From positions 20,157,501-20,221,500 of the forward strand of contig NC_091971.1 in assembly GCF_036711975.1 (NCBI RefSeq): DNA of 64,000 bases. Reading direction: 5' to 3'. The DNA comes from Onthophagus taurus. Taxonomy: Eukaryota; Arthropoda; Insecta; Coleoptera; Scarabaeidae. The notes below the pieces were generated by a model that was not told the origin of the DNA, made no database searches, and saw nothing but the letters and a program-made list of their open reading frames with translations. Positions 11,880 to 23,653 of the stretch are shown in pieces; position 1 is the stretch's first letter; every line of letters starts with the position of its first letter. The position numbers were made by a program, and so were the translations under genes.

Positions 11880-12302
11880 ATCGATGAGTACACTCACAAG
11901 CCAGCAATCGGCAATGATGTTTGCAACGCAGTGAAACTTGTGTACGAAGAACTATCAAGGGAAGATCTTTTGACAAGATGTTTAGGGGGCTATACGCAAA
12001 ACGGCAATGAAAGTTACAACGCCGCGTTATGGTCTATCGCACCAAAAACTATTCATAGTGACAAGAAAGTGGTTGACATTGCTTCTGATATAGCTGCTTG
12101 CAATTTTAATGACGGTCTTGCAAACATTATGGAAATAATGCAAGCACTGAAATTAACAATTGGAAGATCGTGCTGCGACTTTTGTCATGAAACGCGTTTT
12201 TCTGGAAACTACATTTTTCCAATCTGTGCACACGATAACTTCCACATTTTTCAACGGATTATCAAGATTTTTTTTTCAAAAGTTTGTATTATCTTATTCT
12301 AG
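11880..12302 (+). pseudogene. Mutator-like transposase domain, C-terminal fragment
   Basis: From about 11902 the plus frame reads GNDVCNAVKLVYEELS, followed by LLTRCLGGYTQNGNESYNA, WSIAPKTIHSDKKVVDIA and FNDGLANIMEIMQALKLTIG. This order is characteristic of the 'Mutator-like transposase domain' proteins that are abundant in arthropod genomes. The frame ends at 12302 in AT-rich sequence after a cysteine-containing tail (CCDFCHE). The N-terminal zinc and catalytic regions are not found upstream. This is most likely a 5'-truncated transposon relic, though the piece shown is uninterrupted. Confidence 0.6.
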
Positions 12303-15179
12303 GTAAGTACGTAGCCGTTTTTTGATATGTCTCAGATTCTGTTTTACAACCATTTTTATGTACGTTTTTTATCGATAAATACGACATTTCTTGTAAAATC
12401 GTCAAAATGAATATTTTTTAAAAATCCTACGTAGTTCCCTAGTTTTTGAGTTTACTAAAGTAATCGTATTCAAGTTTTATTTATTCGACTTACGCGTTAG
12501 GAGAAATTCTGCGCACAGTTTGACCCTGTACGATTTGCAAGCCTAACATTACCGACATCTAGTGGGTGCAATTTTAATAACTATTAATAAATAAAATATG
12601 TATTTAAAACTAGAAAAGTTGCTTATTCACACCCTGCAACCCGTTTTTAGAAAACATCTTTCGTCTGATTGCAAAAAAATTTTAAAAATATAATCGAAAA
12701 AAAATATTGATCGTGTAAGATATTGAAGTATTGAGACTGGTTACCACAAGGGTTGATGGTTGTATTGTCAATACTGATATTGTCAATACTATTGATCCTG
12801 TAAGGCCGTTTTTCATTGATTATATGCTGTTTTTGAATAAAATTTTTGATAACTTTTTTTTCAGAAAGTTCAACCAAGATATATTTTCGCCCGATTTACT
12901 TTTATATACCTCATGGGAACTAAAAATAACAAAGTCCTGGAGGTAAAAGAATGTCTTCTTATACTACTTTACAGTTTTCTTCGCTGGTTCTGTAGTAATC
13001 AAAAGCATATCCGTTTCACACGTAAGTTTTGTGGAGAAATCTGTGGAGAAATGTTGTAGCCACCTTTTTACGTTTAATTTTTTCGTCTATTATGTTTTAC
13101 TGTTCCACAACAATAGATCTTTTATAGAAAAGAAATTCTTATAGAAGTGGGCTGGTACACTAATTGTCCATGAAAAAGCGATGCCCATTACACCAATACG
13201 GTTCCCTCAACATAAGGTCAACTTCTTTTTTTTCAATCGACCATAACTAAAAACTTCACAACCAATCTCTTCCAATTAAAAAAGCTTTATTTTTTTATCT
13301 GTAATACATGTCCATATCATACAAGCGTTGTTTAATTGAATGCTTAACATATTTCCAACATTTGAAGCATTTTCTTTTCTATATTGCATCTTCTTTTATA
13401 TTAATCTCCATAAATAATCCCCTGCTCTATTCAGAAAAATTCAGGAGTTTTTACTCGTCTTTTCGAAGTTATAGATATTTATTAAAATATAAATATTAAT
13501 ATATTTATCAACTCTTTTTGAATAAATCATTTTTCTATGATTCGTAATAAATTAATAAAGATAATATAAACAAATATAGCTTAATCAGCCAAAAATGAGT
13601 GTCTCATACATTATTAATTTTTACATCAATATTACGTGCTAAGGTTTCATTTAAAACGGATATCATAATCAATATCGGTTTTTGTTACCAAAACTTCCGA
13701 TTCACCGCGACATCGTTCACCTTCCTAAATCAAAAAATTCTAATAACCTTAATAACAGTATATTCATCGAATTAAAATTATAATCTAAAGTCGATTAATG
13801 TTGTTGTTTAAGTACAGGTAAACTGTCTATGATGAGTAATCACTTTTAAGTTGTGTGGAACACATTTTACAAAGTGATTAGTGTGACATCGTGCATTTTG
13901 AGATGTTTATTAGTGACCTGTGTTTTAGAACATGTTTTAAATTTTAAATGAGGAGAAGGTTAAAACGTCACTGTTTTAAAAAGAAATTAAAGTAAGTCAG
14001 TACATGTCTCTAAAGATTTGCAACTCGTTTAATGAGGTCGATCGTTATTTAAATAACAAATATCCAAAAACAAAAAATAAACATTCAAGATTAAAATGAT
14101 GTATTATAGCGAATTTTTAGGTCAAACATTATTTATTTATTATTTTGTTTGCTAAAACATCCCATTTCTTTTTGTTTTTTTAAATAAAAACATTGTTTAT
14201 TCTTGGTAAATTTGTAAGATGAGTTATATAACTTAAAGAAAAAACTAAATTACTTCTTAAAAAATCACTTTTCATGCAAAATAATCAATATCAATAATTT
14301 ATTTATGTATTTCGATTTATTAGTAACAAAATGTAATATATTTTGTGGTTTAATCCGATTTAAAATTTAAATATTTTACTATCTACCGCATAATAAAATA
14401 ATTAAATGGATTACTATTATTTTTAGATTGTTAGTTACATCATAACACAGTTCATAAATTAATCCATAAATAAATCAACTTAAACGTGGCGATTTAAATC
14501 AATTTGACTTGATAGTAGTTCATAAATTGCTACTTTCTAAACCTAGAATCATATACAAATCGAAATGACCGCAAATCTTACATGAAATGTAAGAGTGTTA
14601 ACGCAAAACCGCACGTAGTAAAATTATTGGTTGGTTTTGGTTAAGAATTCATGATCGTTTTAATGAGTTATGAAGTCAAAATCAAGGTTATTACTGAAAA
14701 GGTTAAGTAGAATGAATAAATGTGTATAAAGATTTATAAAACTCTTAAAAGTTTTGCCCCATTTTAAAAAAAATATAAATATCCTCATAATGAAGATTGA
14801 TTAGAGAAAATGATCGCGTGGAAGAGCTATTAAAATTAATTTCAATAATACCAATTAAAACTTTAGAAAATAGCTGACTATTTTTCACAATTAAAAAATG
14901 ATTTATATTTTTTTATAGAATGTGTGTCATCAATTATGATGGAAATATTATCCTGTTTTTATTTTGTCGCAACAACATACTTTAAGAAGTAAAAGTGCAT
15001 TGCTTACTGTATACAAAATATTGAGCTGTCTCCCCCTGAAGGGAAATGTAACAACTCCTTACCTACTTTGCAACAAGAGATTCTATTCCACCAAACTAAA
15101 AACTTTTCTTACATTAGCTTTTTCAGCTTCTTCTTCATCTGAGTCGTATTCTCATAAGTGAAAAATCGTGATTCCATGT
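12303..15179. other. AT-rich interval without recognised genes
   Basis: Only short, low-complexity frames occur. I saw no conserved domain, tandem array or clear terminal inverted repeat. Confidence 0.4.
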
Positions 15180-16170
15180 TTATGAGCTTTCTTTTACTTT
15201 ATTCTTCCATAACTAGCGGTTTTGTGCCTCGTGAAGTGCGCTTCTACAGCTTTTTCAGTATTGATATGTTAGTGTATCTGTCTGTCCAGGCTAGCACCAC
15301 ATCTCGAAAACCTCAATCCTTTTTCTATCGGTGTCTTTGATAATCCAGGATTCGAAGATCGCGAATATAATGTAGGATTGGTTGATCTTTCCAAATCTTC
15401 GTCAAGTTGGTCATGGCAACTTTAGCTATTCGCTATTCGTCTTCTAATTTCTTTTCTGCATTTTCCATTTTTGGATGTGAGTGCAAATATTAGAGATTAG
15501 ACCACCAAGTGAAACTCCCCCGTTGAAACCTTTCAATTCAACCACAAGTGCTTCCATTTGACGCAGTCAAACACCTTTTTATAATCGATGAAATACAGCA
15601 TCATAGGCGTATTGTATTCTCGAGATATCTCCATTAATTGTCTGACATTAAAAATCTGATCTTGTGTCAAACGTGCTTGTTCAGGCGGTATTTATGGTTG
15701 TAGATAGTTGTTTAATTGTTGTGGGGCCTTTCTTGTGTATGGCGATGAAAATTGATGGTGTCCAACGTATTTTGGCCATTGTCCTGTTCTCCATACTTTG
15801 TTGCATAGATTTAAAAACATTTTTACAGCCGCATCGTCTAGCACTTTAAAATTTTCTGCCTGTTTTATCTGCTCCACTGCTTCCGCCTTAGTTGTCTATA
15901 GGTGACGTATAGCTTTTATCACTTCTTCTTTCACGATATTTAGCTCCCAATGTCCCTCTTCCCAATTGTTATTTGCCTTCTGTCTGTTTTTCTGGTCAGA
16001 ATAAAGCTTTTCACAGTACTGTGTCCATCAATAAACCATCATCTCGTCTTTCCATATATATTCTATTGCTAACGTTCTAGGTTTGAATTTCTTTGTTGAT
16101 TGTTACAGCGTTCTTCAATTTCTTTGCATATGTTTTTGATATAGTCCTTTTTGGTCTTTTCGTTTCCATT
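15180..16170 (-). mobile_element. LINE C fragment, reverse transcriptase to C-terminus
   Basis: The minus strand reads through a broken LINE polyprotein in the expected order. About 16040-15900 gives WTQYCEKLYSDQKN and NWEEGHWELN. Next, 15877-15692 gives MFLNLCNKVWRTGQWPK (fingers). 15660-15540 gives DQIFNVRQLMEIS and FIDYKKVFDCVKWKHLW, the RT palm with its first catalytic aspartate. About 15480-15380 gives CRKEIRRRIAIA, and 15300-15200 gives WTDRYTN. Between the palm and the late segments the YADD region is missing or unrecognisable. Multiple stops are present. The type corresponds to the LINEs often annotated as 'craniofacial development protein 2-like' or 'endonuclease-reverse transcriptase'. 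Confidence 0.72.
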
Positions 16171-16439
16171 TTATTGCTACGTTTAAATCCCAAACAAGTC
16201 AATTTCCTGTTAATCACTGGCGTTACACAGTATAATTCATACAAAGAGTAGATTTAGGTGATTACGTAGTTTTCTTGTTCCTATTAGCTATGTGTAATTG
16301 ATGCCTAAAATAATACCGAGATACTTCATTTACAAGTTCATTGGATTTCCAAAGAACAATAGCATTCTGGGACTACCGATTTTTATTCGTCTCAAAAGAA
16401 CAAGAAAGCATCTCCTAACATTTCCTACTCAATTTCAAC

Positions 16440-17000
16440 TCTTACCTCCAAGCTGGGGAACCACGGAAAACTAAATAATCCTGTAGCAGACTGCAGAATG
16501 AATCCCAATGGGAGACACGGTCAGGACTGATACAAACGGAAGAAAAGGACCTCCAAAACAACCTATTCTAATACACATAATCAAATAGACCATCTATTAA
16601 TAGACAAAAGAACAATACCCAATATACTGGATGATCATTGACTAGTTAGAGGTAAAATTTATGTGCAAAATTAATAGTAAAATGCAACATAGGACCTACA
16701 ATCAGGACAAACTTAATCTAGAGAAATTTAAGGAACCAATTGTACGGGAGAAGCTACGGGAGGAAATAGAGAGAAGATTACGAGAGGGAATCGATGGAAC
16801 ACAGTTTCGTCATGGTTTTTCATGAGAGAGAGAGAAGAAGAAGTATTTAAGTAAACTCTGACAGAAACTATACACGAAAGAAGGGAATTTTTGAAAATGA
16901 CTAACTTCTGAACATAAAAATGGACTTCAACGATAATAATACAAGAAATGCGTATAGATTTATGAAACAATTAAGACAAGGATATAAATTCCATATGAAG
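16440..17000 (+). mobile_element. LINE fragment, end of endonuclease and linker
   Basis: On the plus strand, near 16580-16620, the frame reads NQIDHLLIDKRTIPNI, the end of the APE-type endonuclease domain of LINEs. After a gap, 16700-16800 reads YNQDKLNLEKFKEPIVREKL and 16930-16980 reads NTRNAYRFMKQLRQGYK, the linker towards the RT. It lies in opposite orientation to LINE C but is the same kind of element. It is broken by stops, and no RT follows. Confidence 0.55.
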
Positions 17001-18949
17001 ATCATACGATCTACGATCTTTAGGAAGATTAATTTGGAATAAGTCCATAATATGCTCTATTTACAAGAATAGATATAATAAGATACAAGAATACATACCG
17101 AACCAGCGACTACAGAAGTGTGCAGAAAATAAAGATAGTATCAAACATGATTGCGAAAATGCCCCAACAATTCACGATTCAGAAAACACTCGCAGACCAC
17201 CTGGGAATATGACGTTGATTGGCTAGATTCAAATTAGCAGGTTTTTGTTCTTGAAAGAATTGACTTATTCATCAACTCTTCTGCTCTGTTTTTATTCTTG
17301 GCCTTTCCTTTAATTTTGGTAGGATGGCCTTCCCATCATCACCCCGATGGGCATCATTTCCTCACCATATTTGACCTTAATTTTTTTAATTTTTGATATT
17401 ACTTCATCTGCTCCTTCAGTTTCTAGTCAACATTTTTACACCCAACATCATTTCCACCCGTTTCTCGTTATAATAACAATAATAATAATTTATTGTTTCC
17501 CAAAAGGTTACAATTACTACAATACCAATAATTTGTGTAATTCCAATCCTTTTCCCCAGCCTCTCCCTGTCTTCCTTCGTCCCCGTTGCTCTTTATGTTC
17601 TTCTTATTTTAGATTTTCAAGTATTAAGATCCCCAAATGTGTCTTAAAGAATTTTGTATTTACTGAAAATACATCGAGTTTTCGCTATAAGAACAGAGAT
17701 ACTTGTGGTCGAGTGAAATATTACGGACAATAATATGATTCTGTGTGTATTCTCATTATTCCTACATTATCCATTGAAAACACACTTGATTATCTTATAG
17801 AGATATTAACATGAAAATAGCTGCACTATAGACATGACACTCAAGGGATTCATATACACCAATAGATAAAACCTTACAAGTTGTTATTGCTGAAGATACT
17901 TGCTGTATTCCATATTTAATAAAATATAACAAGTGGCATAAATTAAAAACAAATACAACTTAGTTTGTTTGCGTTATTCAAACACACATTACAATTGGTT
18001 AAGCGTTATTACTGGTCATTTAACTTTTATGTTGATCGTTTAGTTTTTTACTGAGCAATTAAATAATGTGCCGTGAATGAGTAGTTTTTAATAATTGGTA
18101 GTATACATATAAAAATCTACATATAATTTTTTCAAAGAATTGGTTTTTGTTGTCAAAACCATCAAAAGTTAATATGATGCTTAAATTTTATGCACTTCTT
18201 AAGCATTTATTGCTATATTGAGCGGACGGTAAGTTAATATTTCCCTCCGGTCGACCCAATTATGCGTCCTTTAATCAACTGCAATCTTGCAAGAAATCTG
18301 TAAATTCACTTTCACCGACAAAAAATGTTAAAAATAGCAGTTTTTTACTCGAAACGTAACAAATTTTATATTTAACTATACAAGTTTCCCCGGAAAATCT
18401 TTTTTAAGGTTAATTTTACTAATTTCACTAGAAACTAATTTTTGAATCGAAGCGTCAATATTAATTATAATTAATCATAGATTTTCAATAATTGGTAAGT
18501 TTTTATGGGCAAATTCATGCATATCAAGACAACTTTTAAATCGAGAATTTTTAAATAAATCACTTCTGGGAAATTGTTTAAAAAATGAACAGACATTTTT
18601 CAGAAACTAAGGATAATTGTAGAAATCCAATTAAAAGTAAACTATCTTCTTTATTTTTATCTTTCGGAACTCGATAATCGGAGAGCCAAGGTCTGCCAAT
18701 TGACTATGAGATCATTTTCTGTATTAAAGTTGAACATAAATACTCTAACCTGCAATTTATTGCAATACTAAAATAAATTGGTTGAAAAACATTCATATTT
18801 CTATCTCAAAGTTAAAGTCTACAATATCAATTTAATTTTTCACAACTTGTGCAACTCAAAAGTATAAGAAATTTGTCGAAAGTTGTCAAGAGATGATTCG
18901 ATTACTTAATAGAATATTTAAATAAAAATAAATTAAATTAAAAAAATGA
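17001..18949. other. Interval without recognised genes
   Basis: There are AT-rich sequence and a low-complexity frame at 17347-17733 that has no domain-like features. No tandem unit or reliable transposon end was recognised. Confidence 0.35.
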
Positions 18950-19470
18950 TACTTAGGAATGTTTATGTTCAAACTTTTCTCTACATATTTGGATATTTCA
19001 ATAAAATTGAGATTATCCGAAGGTTTTTCAAGAATTTCTAGAAAATAAAAACGATATTTAGAAATTTATAACAATTTCCAGGGATAACTAGCTAATTCTA
19101 GAGTTATTGTGATGATTGTTAGGATTTTGGAAGAATATCCAGAGAATTTGAGATTTTTTGGATATCTCGAAATACTTAATAATTGCGAAGTATGTCTTAT
19201 AGTGTTCATAGAGATTTCTATGAAGGTTTAAGAGATCCTGAGAATTTTAAAAATGTTTAAGTATTTCTGGCGAAATTACGCATTTTTAAAAGATTTTCAT
19301 GAAATTTTTAATGTTATCTATCGATATCTGCGATTTTTTATTATATTCAGAGAGCAATGCAAAGGATGGCTATGCTACCCGAACGATATCTAGATATGAT
19401 TATATATTTCTAAGTACGTTCCAGTATACCCCAGTATTTCTAGATGATTACGAAGAATTTTGAGTTGATA
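18950..19470. repeat. Degenerate satellite-like flank
   Basis: This stretch is made of the same short word types as the adjacent 568-bp satellite (TTTCTAGA, GGATTTT, TTCAAGAATTT), but without a clean long period. It looks like an older, diverged margin of the array. Confidence 0.45.
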
Positions 19471-22400
19471 TGGAAAGCTATATACAGATAGCATTATCTC
19501 TAAGAATATCTAGAAGCTTATAATGACATTCAAATATTTTAAAGGATTTGTAGATGTCTTTTAAGGATTTTCAGATGATCTTTAGAGATTTTCAAGGATT
19601 TTAAGGAATTTTTGAATCATTCTAACGGTCACAATAAAATTGCCAAAGGATTTATAGGTAATTTATAATGATTTTCATGGATATCCAGGAATTTTGAACA
19701 ATTTTCAGAGATTCTAAGGAAGATTAGAACGTCCTAAAGCTTTCTAGGGACATTTAAAAACATCCAGAAATTTTAATGCTTTCCAGAGCTTTTAAGACGA
19801 TTTTCGTGATGCTCTAGTAAAGCCAACTATATCTAGCTGATTTTTAAGAATGTTCATTTGATCAAGCAATATTATAATGATATTTAAGAATTTCTGACAT
19901 ATTCCAAAGGTTTTCACAAAATTGGTAAAGGATTTTGACAGATTCCCAAGAATATCCATAAATTTAAGAATTTTTAACTATTTCCAGAGATATCTAATAA
20001 CAGTTATGAATGCATAATAAGAATTGATTGAGTTGATTTGGAAAGCTATATACAGATAGCATTATCTCTAAGAATATCTAGAAGCTTATAATGACATTCA
20101 AATATTTTAAACGATTTCTAGATGTCTTTTAAGGATTTCCAGATGATCTTTAGAGATTTTCAAGGATTTTAAGGAATTTTTGAGTCATTCTAACGGTCAC
20201 AATAAAATTGCCAAAGGATTTATAGGTAATTTATAATGATTTTCATGGATATCCAGGAATTTTGAACAATTTTCAGAGATTCTACGGAAGATTAGGACGT
20301 CCTAAAGCTTTTTAGGGACATTTTAAACATCCAGAAATTTTAATGCTTTCCAGAACTTTTAAGACGATTTTCGTGATGCTCTAGTAAAGCCAACTATATC
20401 TAGCTGATTTTTAAGAATTTTCATTTGATCAAGCAATATTATAATGATATTTAAGAATTTCTGACATATTCCAAAGGTTTTCACAAAATTGGCAAAGGAT
20501 TTTGACAGATTCCCAAGAATATCCATAAATTTAAGAATTTTTAACTATTTCCAGAGATATCTAATAACAGTTATGAATGCTTAATAAGAATTGATTGAGT
20601 TGATTTGGAAAGCTATATACAGATAGCATTATCTCTAAGAATATCTACAAGCTTATAATGACATTCAAATATTTTAAAGGATTTCTAGATGTCTTTTAAG
20701 GATTTCCAGATGATCTTTAGAGATTTTCAAGGATTTTAAGGAATTTTTGAGTCATTCTAACGGTCACAATAAAATTGCCATAGGATTTATAGGTAATTTA
20801 TAATGATTTTCATGGATATCCAGGAATTTTGAACAATTTTCAGAGATTCTAGGGAAGATTAGAACGTCCTAAAGCTCTTTAGGGACATTTAAAAACAACC
20901 AGAAATTTTAATGCTTTCCAGAGCTTTTAAGACGATTTTCGTGATGCTCTAGTAAAGCCAACTATATCTAGCTTATTTTTTAGAATTTTCATTTGATCAA
21001 GCAATATTATAATGATATTTAAGAATTTCTGACATATTCCAAAGGTTTTCACAAAATTGGCAAAGGATTTTGACAGTTTCCCAAGTATATCCATAAATTT
21101 AAGAATTTTTAACTATTTCCAGAGATATCTAATAACAGTTATGAATGCCTAATAAGAATTGATTGAGTTGATTTGGAAAGCTATATACAGATAGCATTAT
21201 CTCTAAGAATATCTAGAAGCTGATAATGACATTCAAATATTTTAAAGGATTTCTAGATGTCTTTTAAGGATTTCCAGATGATATTAGAGATTTTCAAGGA
21301 TTTTAAAGAATTTTTGAATCATTCTAACGGTCACAATAAAATTGCCATAGGATTTATAGGTAATTTATAATGATTTTCATGGATATCCAGGAATTTTGAA
21401 CAATTTTCAGAGATTCTAAGGAAGATTAGAACGTCCTAAAGCTCTTTAGGGACATTTAAAAACAACCAGAAATTTTAATGCTTTCCAGAGCTTTTAAGAC
21501 GATTTTCGTGATGTTCTAGTAAAGCCAACTATATCTAGCTGATTTTTTAGAATTTTCATTTGATCAAGCAATATTATAATGATATTTAAGAATTTCTGAC
21601 ATATTCCAAAGGTTTTCACAAAATTGGCAAAGGATTTTGACAGTTTCCCAAGAATATCCATAAATTTAAGAATTTTTAACTATTTCCAGAGATATCTAAT
21701 AACAGTTATGAATGCCTAATAAGAATTGATTGAGTTGATTTGGAAAGCTATATACAAATAGCATTATCTCTAAGAATATCTAGACGCTTATAATGACATT
21801 CAAATATTTTAAAGGATTTCTAGATGTCTTTTAAGGATTTCCAGATGATCTTTAGAGATTTTCAAGCATTTTAAGGAATTTTTGAGTCATTCTAAAGGTC
21901 ACCATAAAATTGCCAAAGGATTTATAGGTAATTTATAATGATTTTCATGGATATCCAGGAATTTTGAATAATTTTCAGAGATTCTAAGGAAGATTAGGAC
22001 GTCCTAAAGCTTTTTAGGGACATTTAAAAACATCCAGAATTTTTAATGCTTTCCAGAGCTTTTAAGACTATTTTCGTGATGCTCTAGTAAAGCCAACTAT
22101 ATCTAGCTGATTTTTAAGAATTTTCATTTGATCAAGCAATATTATAATGATATTTAAGAATTTCTGATATATTCCAAAGGTTTTCACAAAATTGGCAAAG
22201 GATTTTGACAAATTCCCAAGAATATCCATAAATTTAAGAATTTTTAACTATTTCCAGAGATATCTAATAACAGTTATGAATGCCTAATAAGAATTGATTG
22301 AGTTGATTTGGAAAGCTATATACAGATAGCATTATCTCTAAGAATATCTAGAAGCTTATAATGACATTCAAATATTTTAAAGGATTTCTAGATATCTTTT

Positions 22401-22860
22401 AAGGATTTCCAGATGATCTTTAGAGATTTTCATGGATTTTAAGGAATTTTTGAGTCATTCTAACGGTCACCATAAAATTGCCAAAGGATTTATAGGTAAT
22501 TTATAATGATTTTCATGGATATCCAGGAATTTTGAACAATTTTCAGAGATTCTAAGGAAGATTAGGACGTCCTAAAGCTTTTTAGGGACATTTAAAAACA
22601 TCCAGAAATTTTAATGCTTTCCAGAGCTTTTTAGACGATTTTTGTGATGCTCTAGTAAAGCCAACTATATCTAGCTGATTTTTAAGAATTTTCATTTGAT
22701 CAAGCAATATTATAATGATATTTAAGAATTTCTGACATATTCCAAAGGTTTTCACAAAATTGGCAAAGGATTTTGACAGATTCCCAAGAATATCCATAAA
22801 TTTAAGAATTTTTAACTATTTCCAGAGATATCTAATAACAGTTATGAATGCCTAATAAAA
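19471..22860 (+). repeat. Six-unit tandem satellite, period 567-568 bp
   Basis: The anchor TGGAAAGCTATATACA recurs at 19471, 20039, 20606, 21174, 21741 and 22309, giving spacings of 568, 567, 568, 567 and 568 bp. Units are near-identical by eye, with scattered substitutions and few indels. Units 3 and 4 share private variants (GCCATAGG, GCTCTTTAGG, AACAACCAG, GACAGTTTCCC). Units 5 and 6 share GTCACCATAAAA. Each unit is built from short related AT-rich words, suggesting an older, shorter repeat inside. No convincing coding sequence exists; a 71-codon minus-strand frame at 22582-22797 is only a by-product of the repeat. The array ends near 22860 in degenerate sequence. Confidence 0.9.
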
Positions 22861-22914
22861 TTTTTTAGAGATATTTAATTAATTCCAAAAATATCTCGGT
22901 ATTTATAATAATTT

Positions 22915-23404
22915 TCGTGATTGATGTAAAGACCTCTTTCTCTCTCTGTGGCATTACAACCCGGGAGGGTCTTTGTTACCTTTGCAATTTGCCTCCATTC
23001 GCTGCAGTCCAAGATTAGTTTCTCTGGTCGTTCAACATTTAGGGTCCGTAGATCCACTTCAACAGCCTTTCCTCTAGGGACTCTTCCCATACCAACTTGA
23101 CGATATATTTGTCACATTTGATGTGACCAGCCCATCTTAATCTCTCTGACTTTATTACTTTTACTATATCTGGCTAGTTATGTATATGTATAGTTCTTCC
23201 AGTTCTGTATTAGTTCCTATTCTATACTGCTGTGTGATATTGTTGTCCGTATGTCTAAAAATTTCTCTTTCTGTAATTTTCTGTCCCATTCTGTCATTTA
23301 AATCTGTCTTGTTGTAATCGTAAATTTTGTTTTATCTTCGTTGATTGGTAATGCAACTTCCTTTGCAGCAACTTCCAGTTTAATGAACTCTTCCGTGAAG
23401 GCGA
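22915..23404 (-). mobile_element. LINE C-terminal part, separated from its RT by the Penelope-like insert
   Basis: On the minus strand 23404-23298 reads EFIKLEVAAKEVALPINEDK, the segment after the YADD motif in 'craniofacial development protein 2-like' LINEs. It continues with the ITEREIFRHTDNNITQQYRI-type block near 23280-23190, RLRWAGHI near 23150, and DLRTLNVERPEKLILD near 23060-22990. Frames change several times. Its upstream RT piece lies at 26250-26067, on the far side of the Penelope-like element. Together they show a LINE split by that insertion. Confidence 0.65.
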
Positions 23405-23525
23405 TAGCTATATTTCTATAAGTACGAAGGCTTTCACGGCCGGTGTGAATTAAACTAAGATTAGAACTAAAACTAGAACTAACACTAGAAACTTTCGGGT
23501 TTTGCCGTGCGTCTTTTAATAAAAG

Positions 23526-23567
23526 GTTTGACGTTTCGGATGCCATGTTGCAACCTTCTTCAGAAAC
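23526..23567 (-). ncRNA. Candidate hammerhead ribozyme in the Penelope-like terminal region
   Basis: On the minus strand GTTT is followed directly by CTGAAGA, a stem II-like segment GGTTGC/GCATCC with loop AACATG, then GAAA-CGTC and AAAC. GTTT and AAAC would form stem I; CTGAAGA and GAAA are the conserved core; the ACGT before the cleavage C would give a minimal stem III. Hammerheads with very short stem III are known from Penelope-like terminal repeats. Against it, one extra A sits between the core and stem II, stem II has a U-U mismatch, and stem III has no loop, so a monomer may be inactive. This is a motif-level call only. Confidence 0.35.
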
Positions 23568-23653
23568 TGGTTCGAAGTGACGAGATCAAAAAATCGGTAA
23601 CTATATATAAGTCGGAAAAAACTAATTAATAATCAGTTAACGCTAATTACAAA

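Noticed and set aside
12647..12946. Overlapping frames on both strands
   Set aside because: AT-rich, short, no motif; nothing supports a gene.
17347..17733. 128-codon plus frame
   Set aside because: Low-complexity, rich in F, S, I and Y, with no domain, splice context or codon bias; judged chance.
22582..22797. 71-codon minus-strand frame in the last satellite unit
   Set aside because: It is produced by the repeat sequence; the other five units do not keep it open, and its composition follows the satellite.
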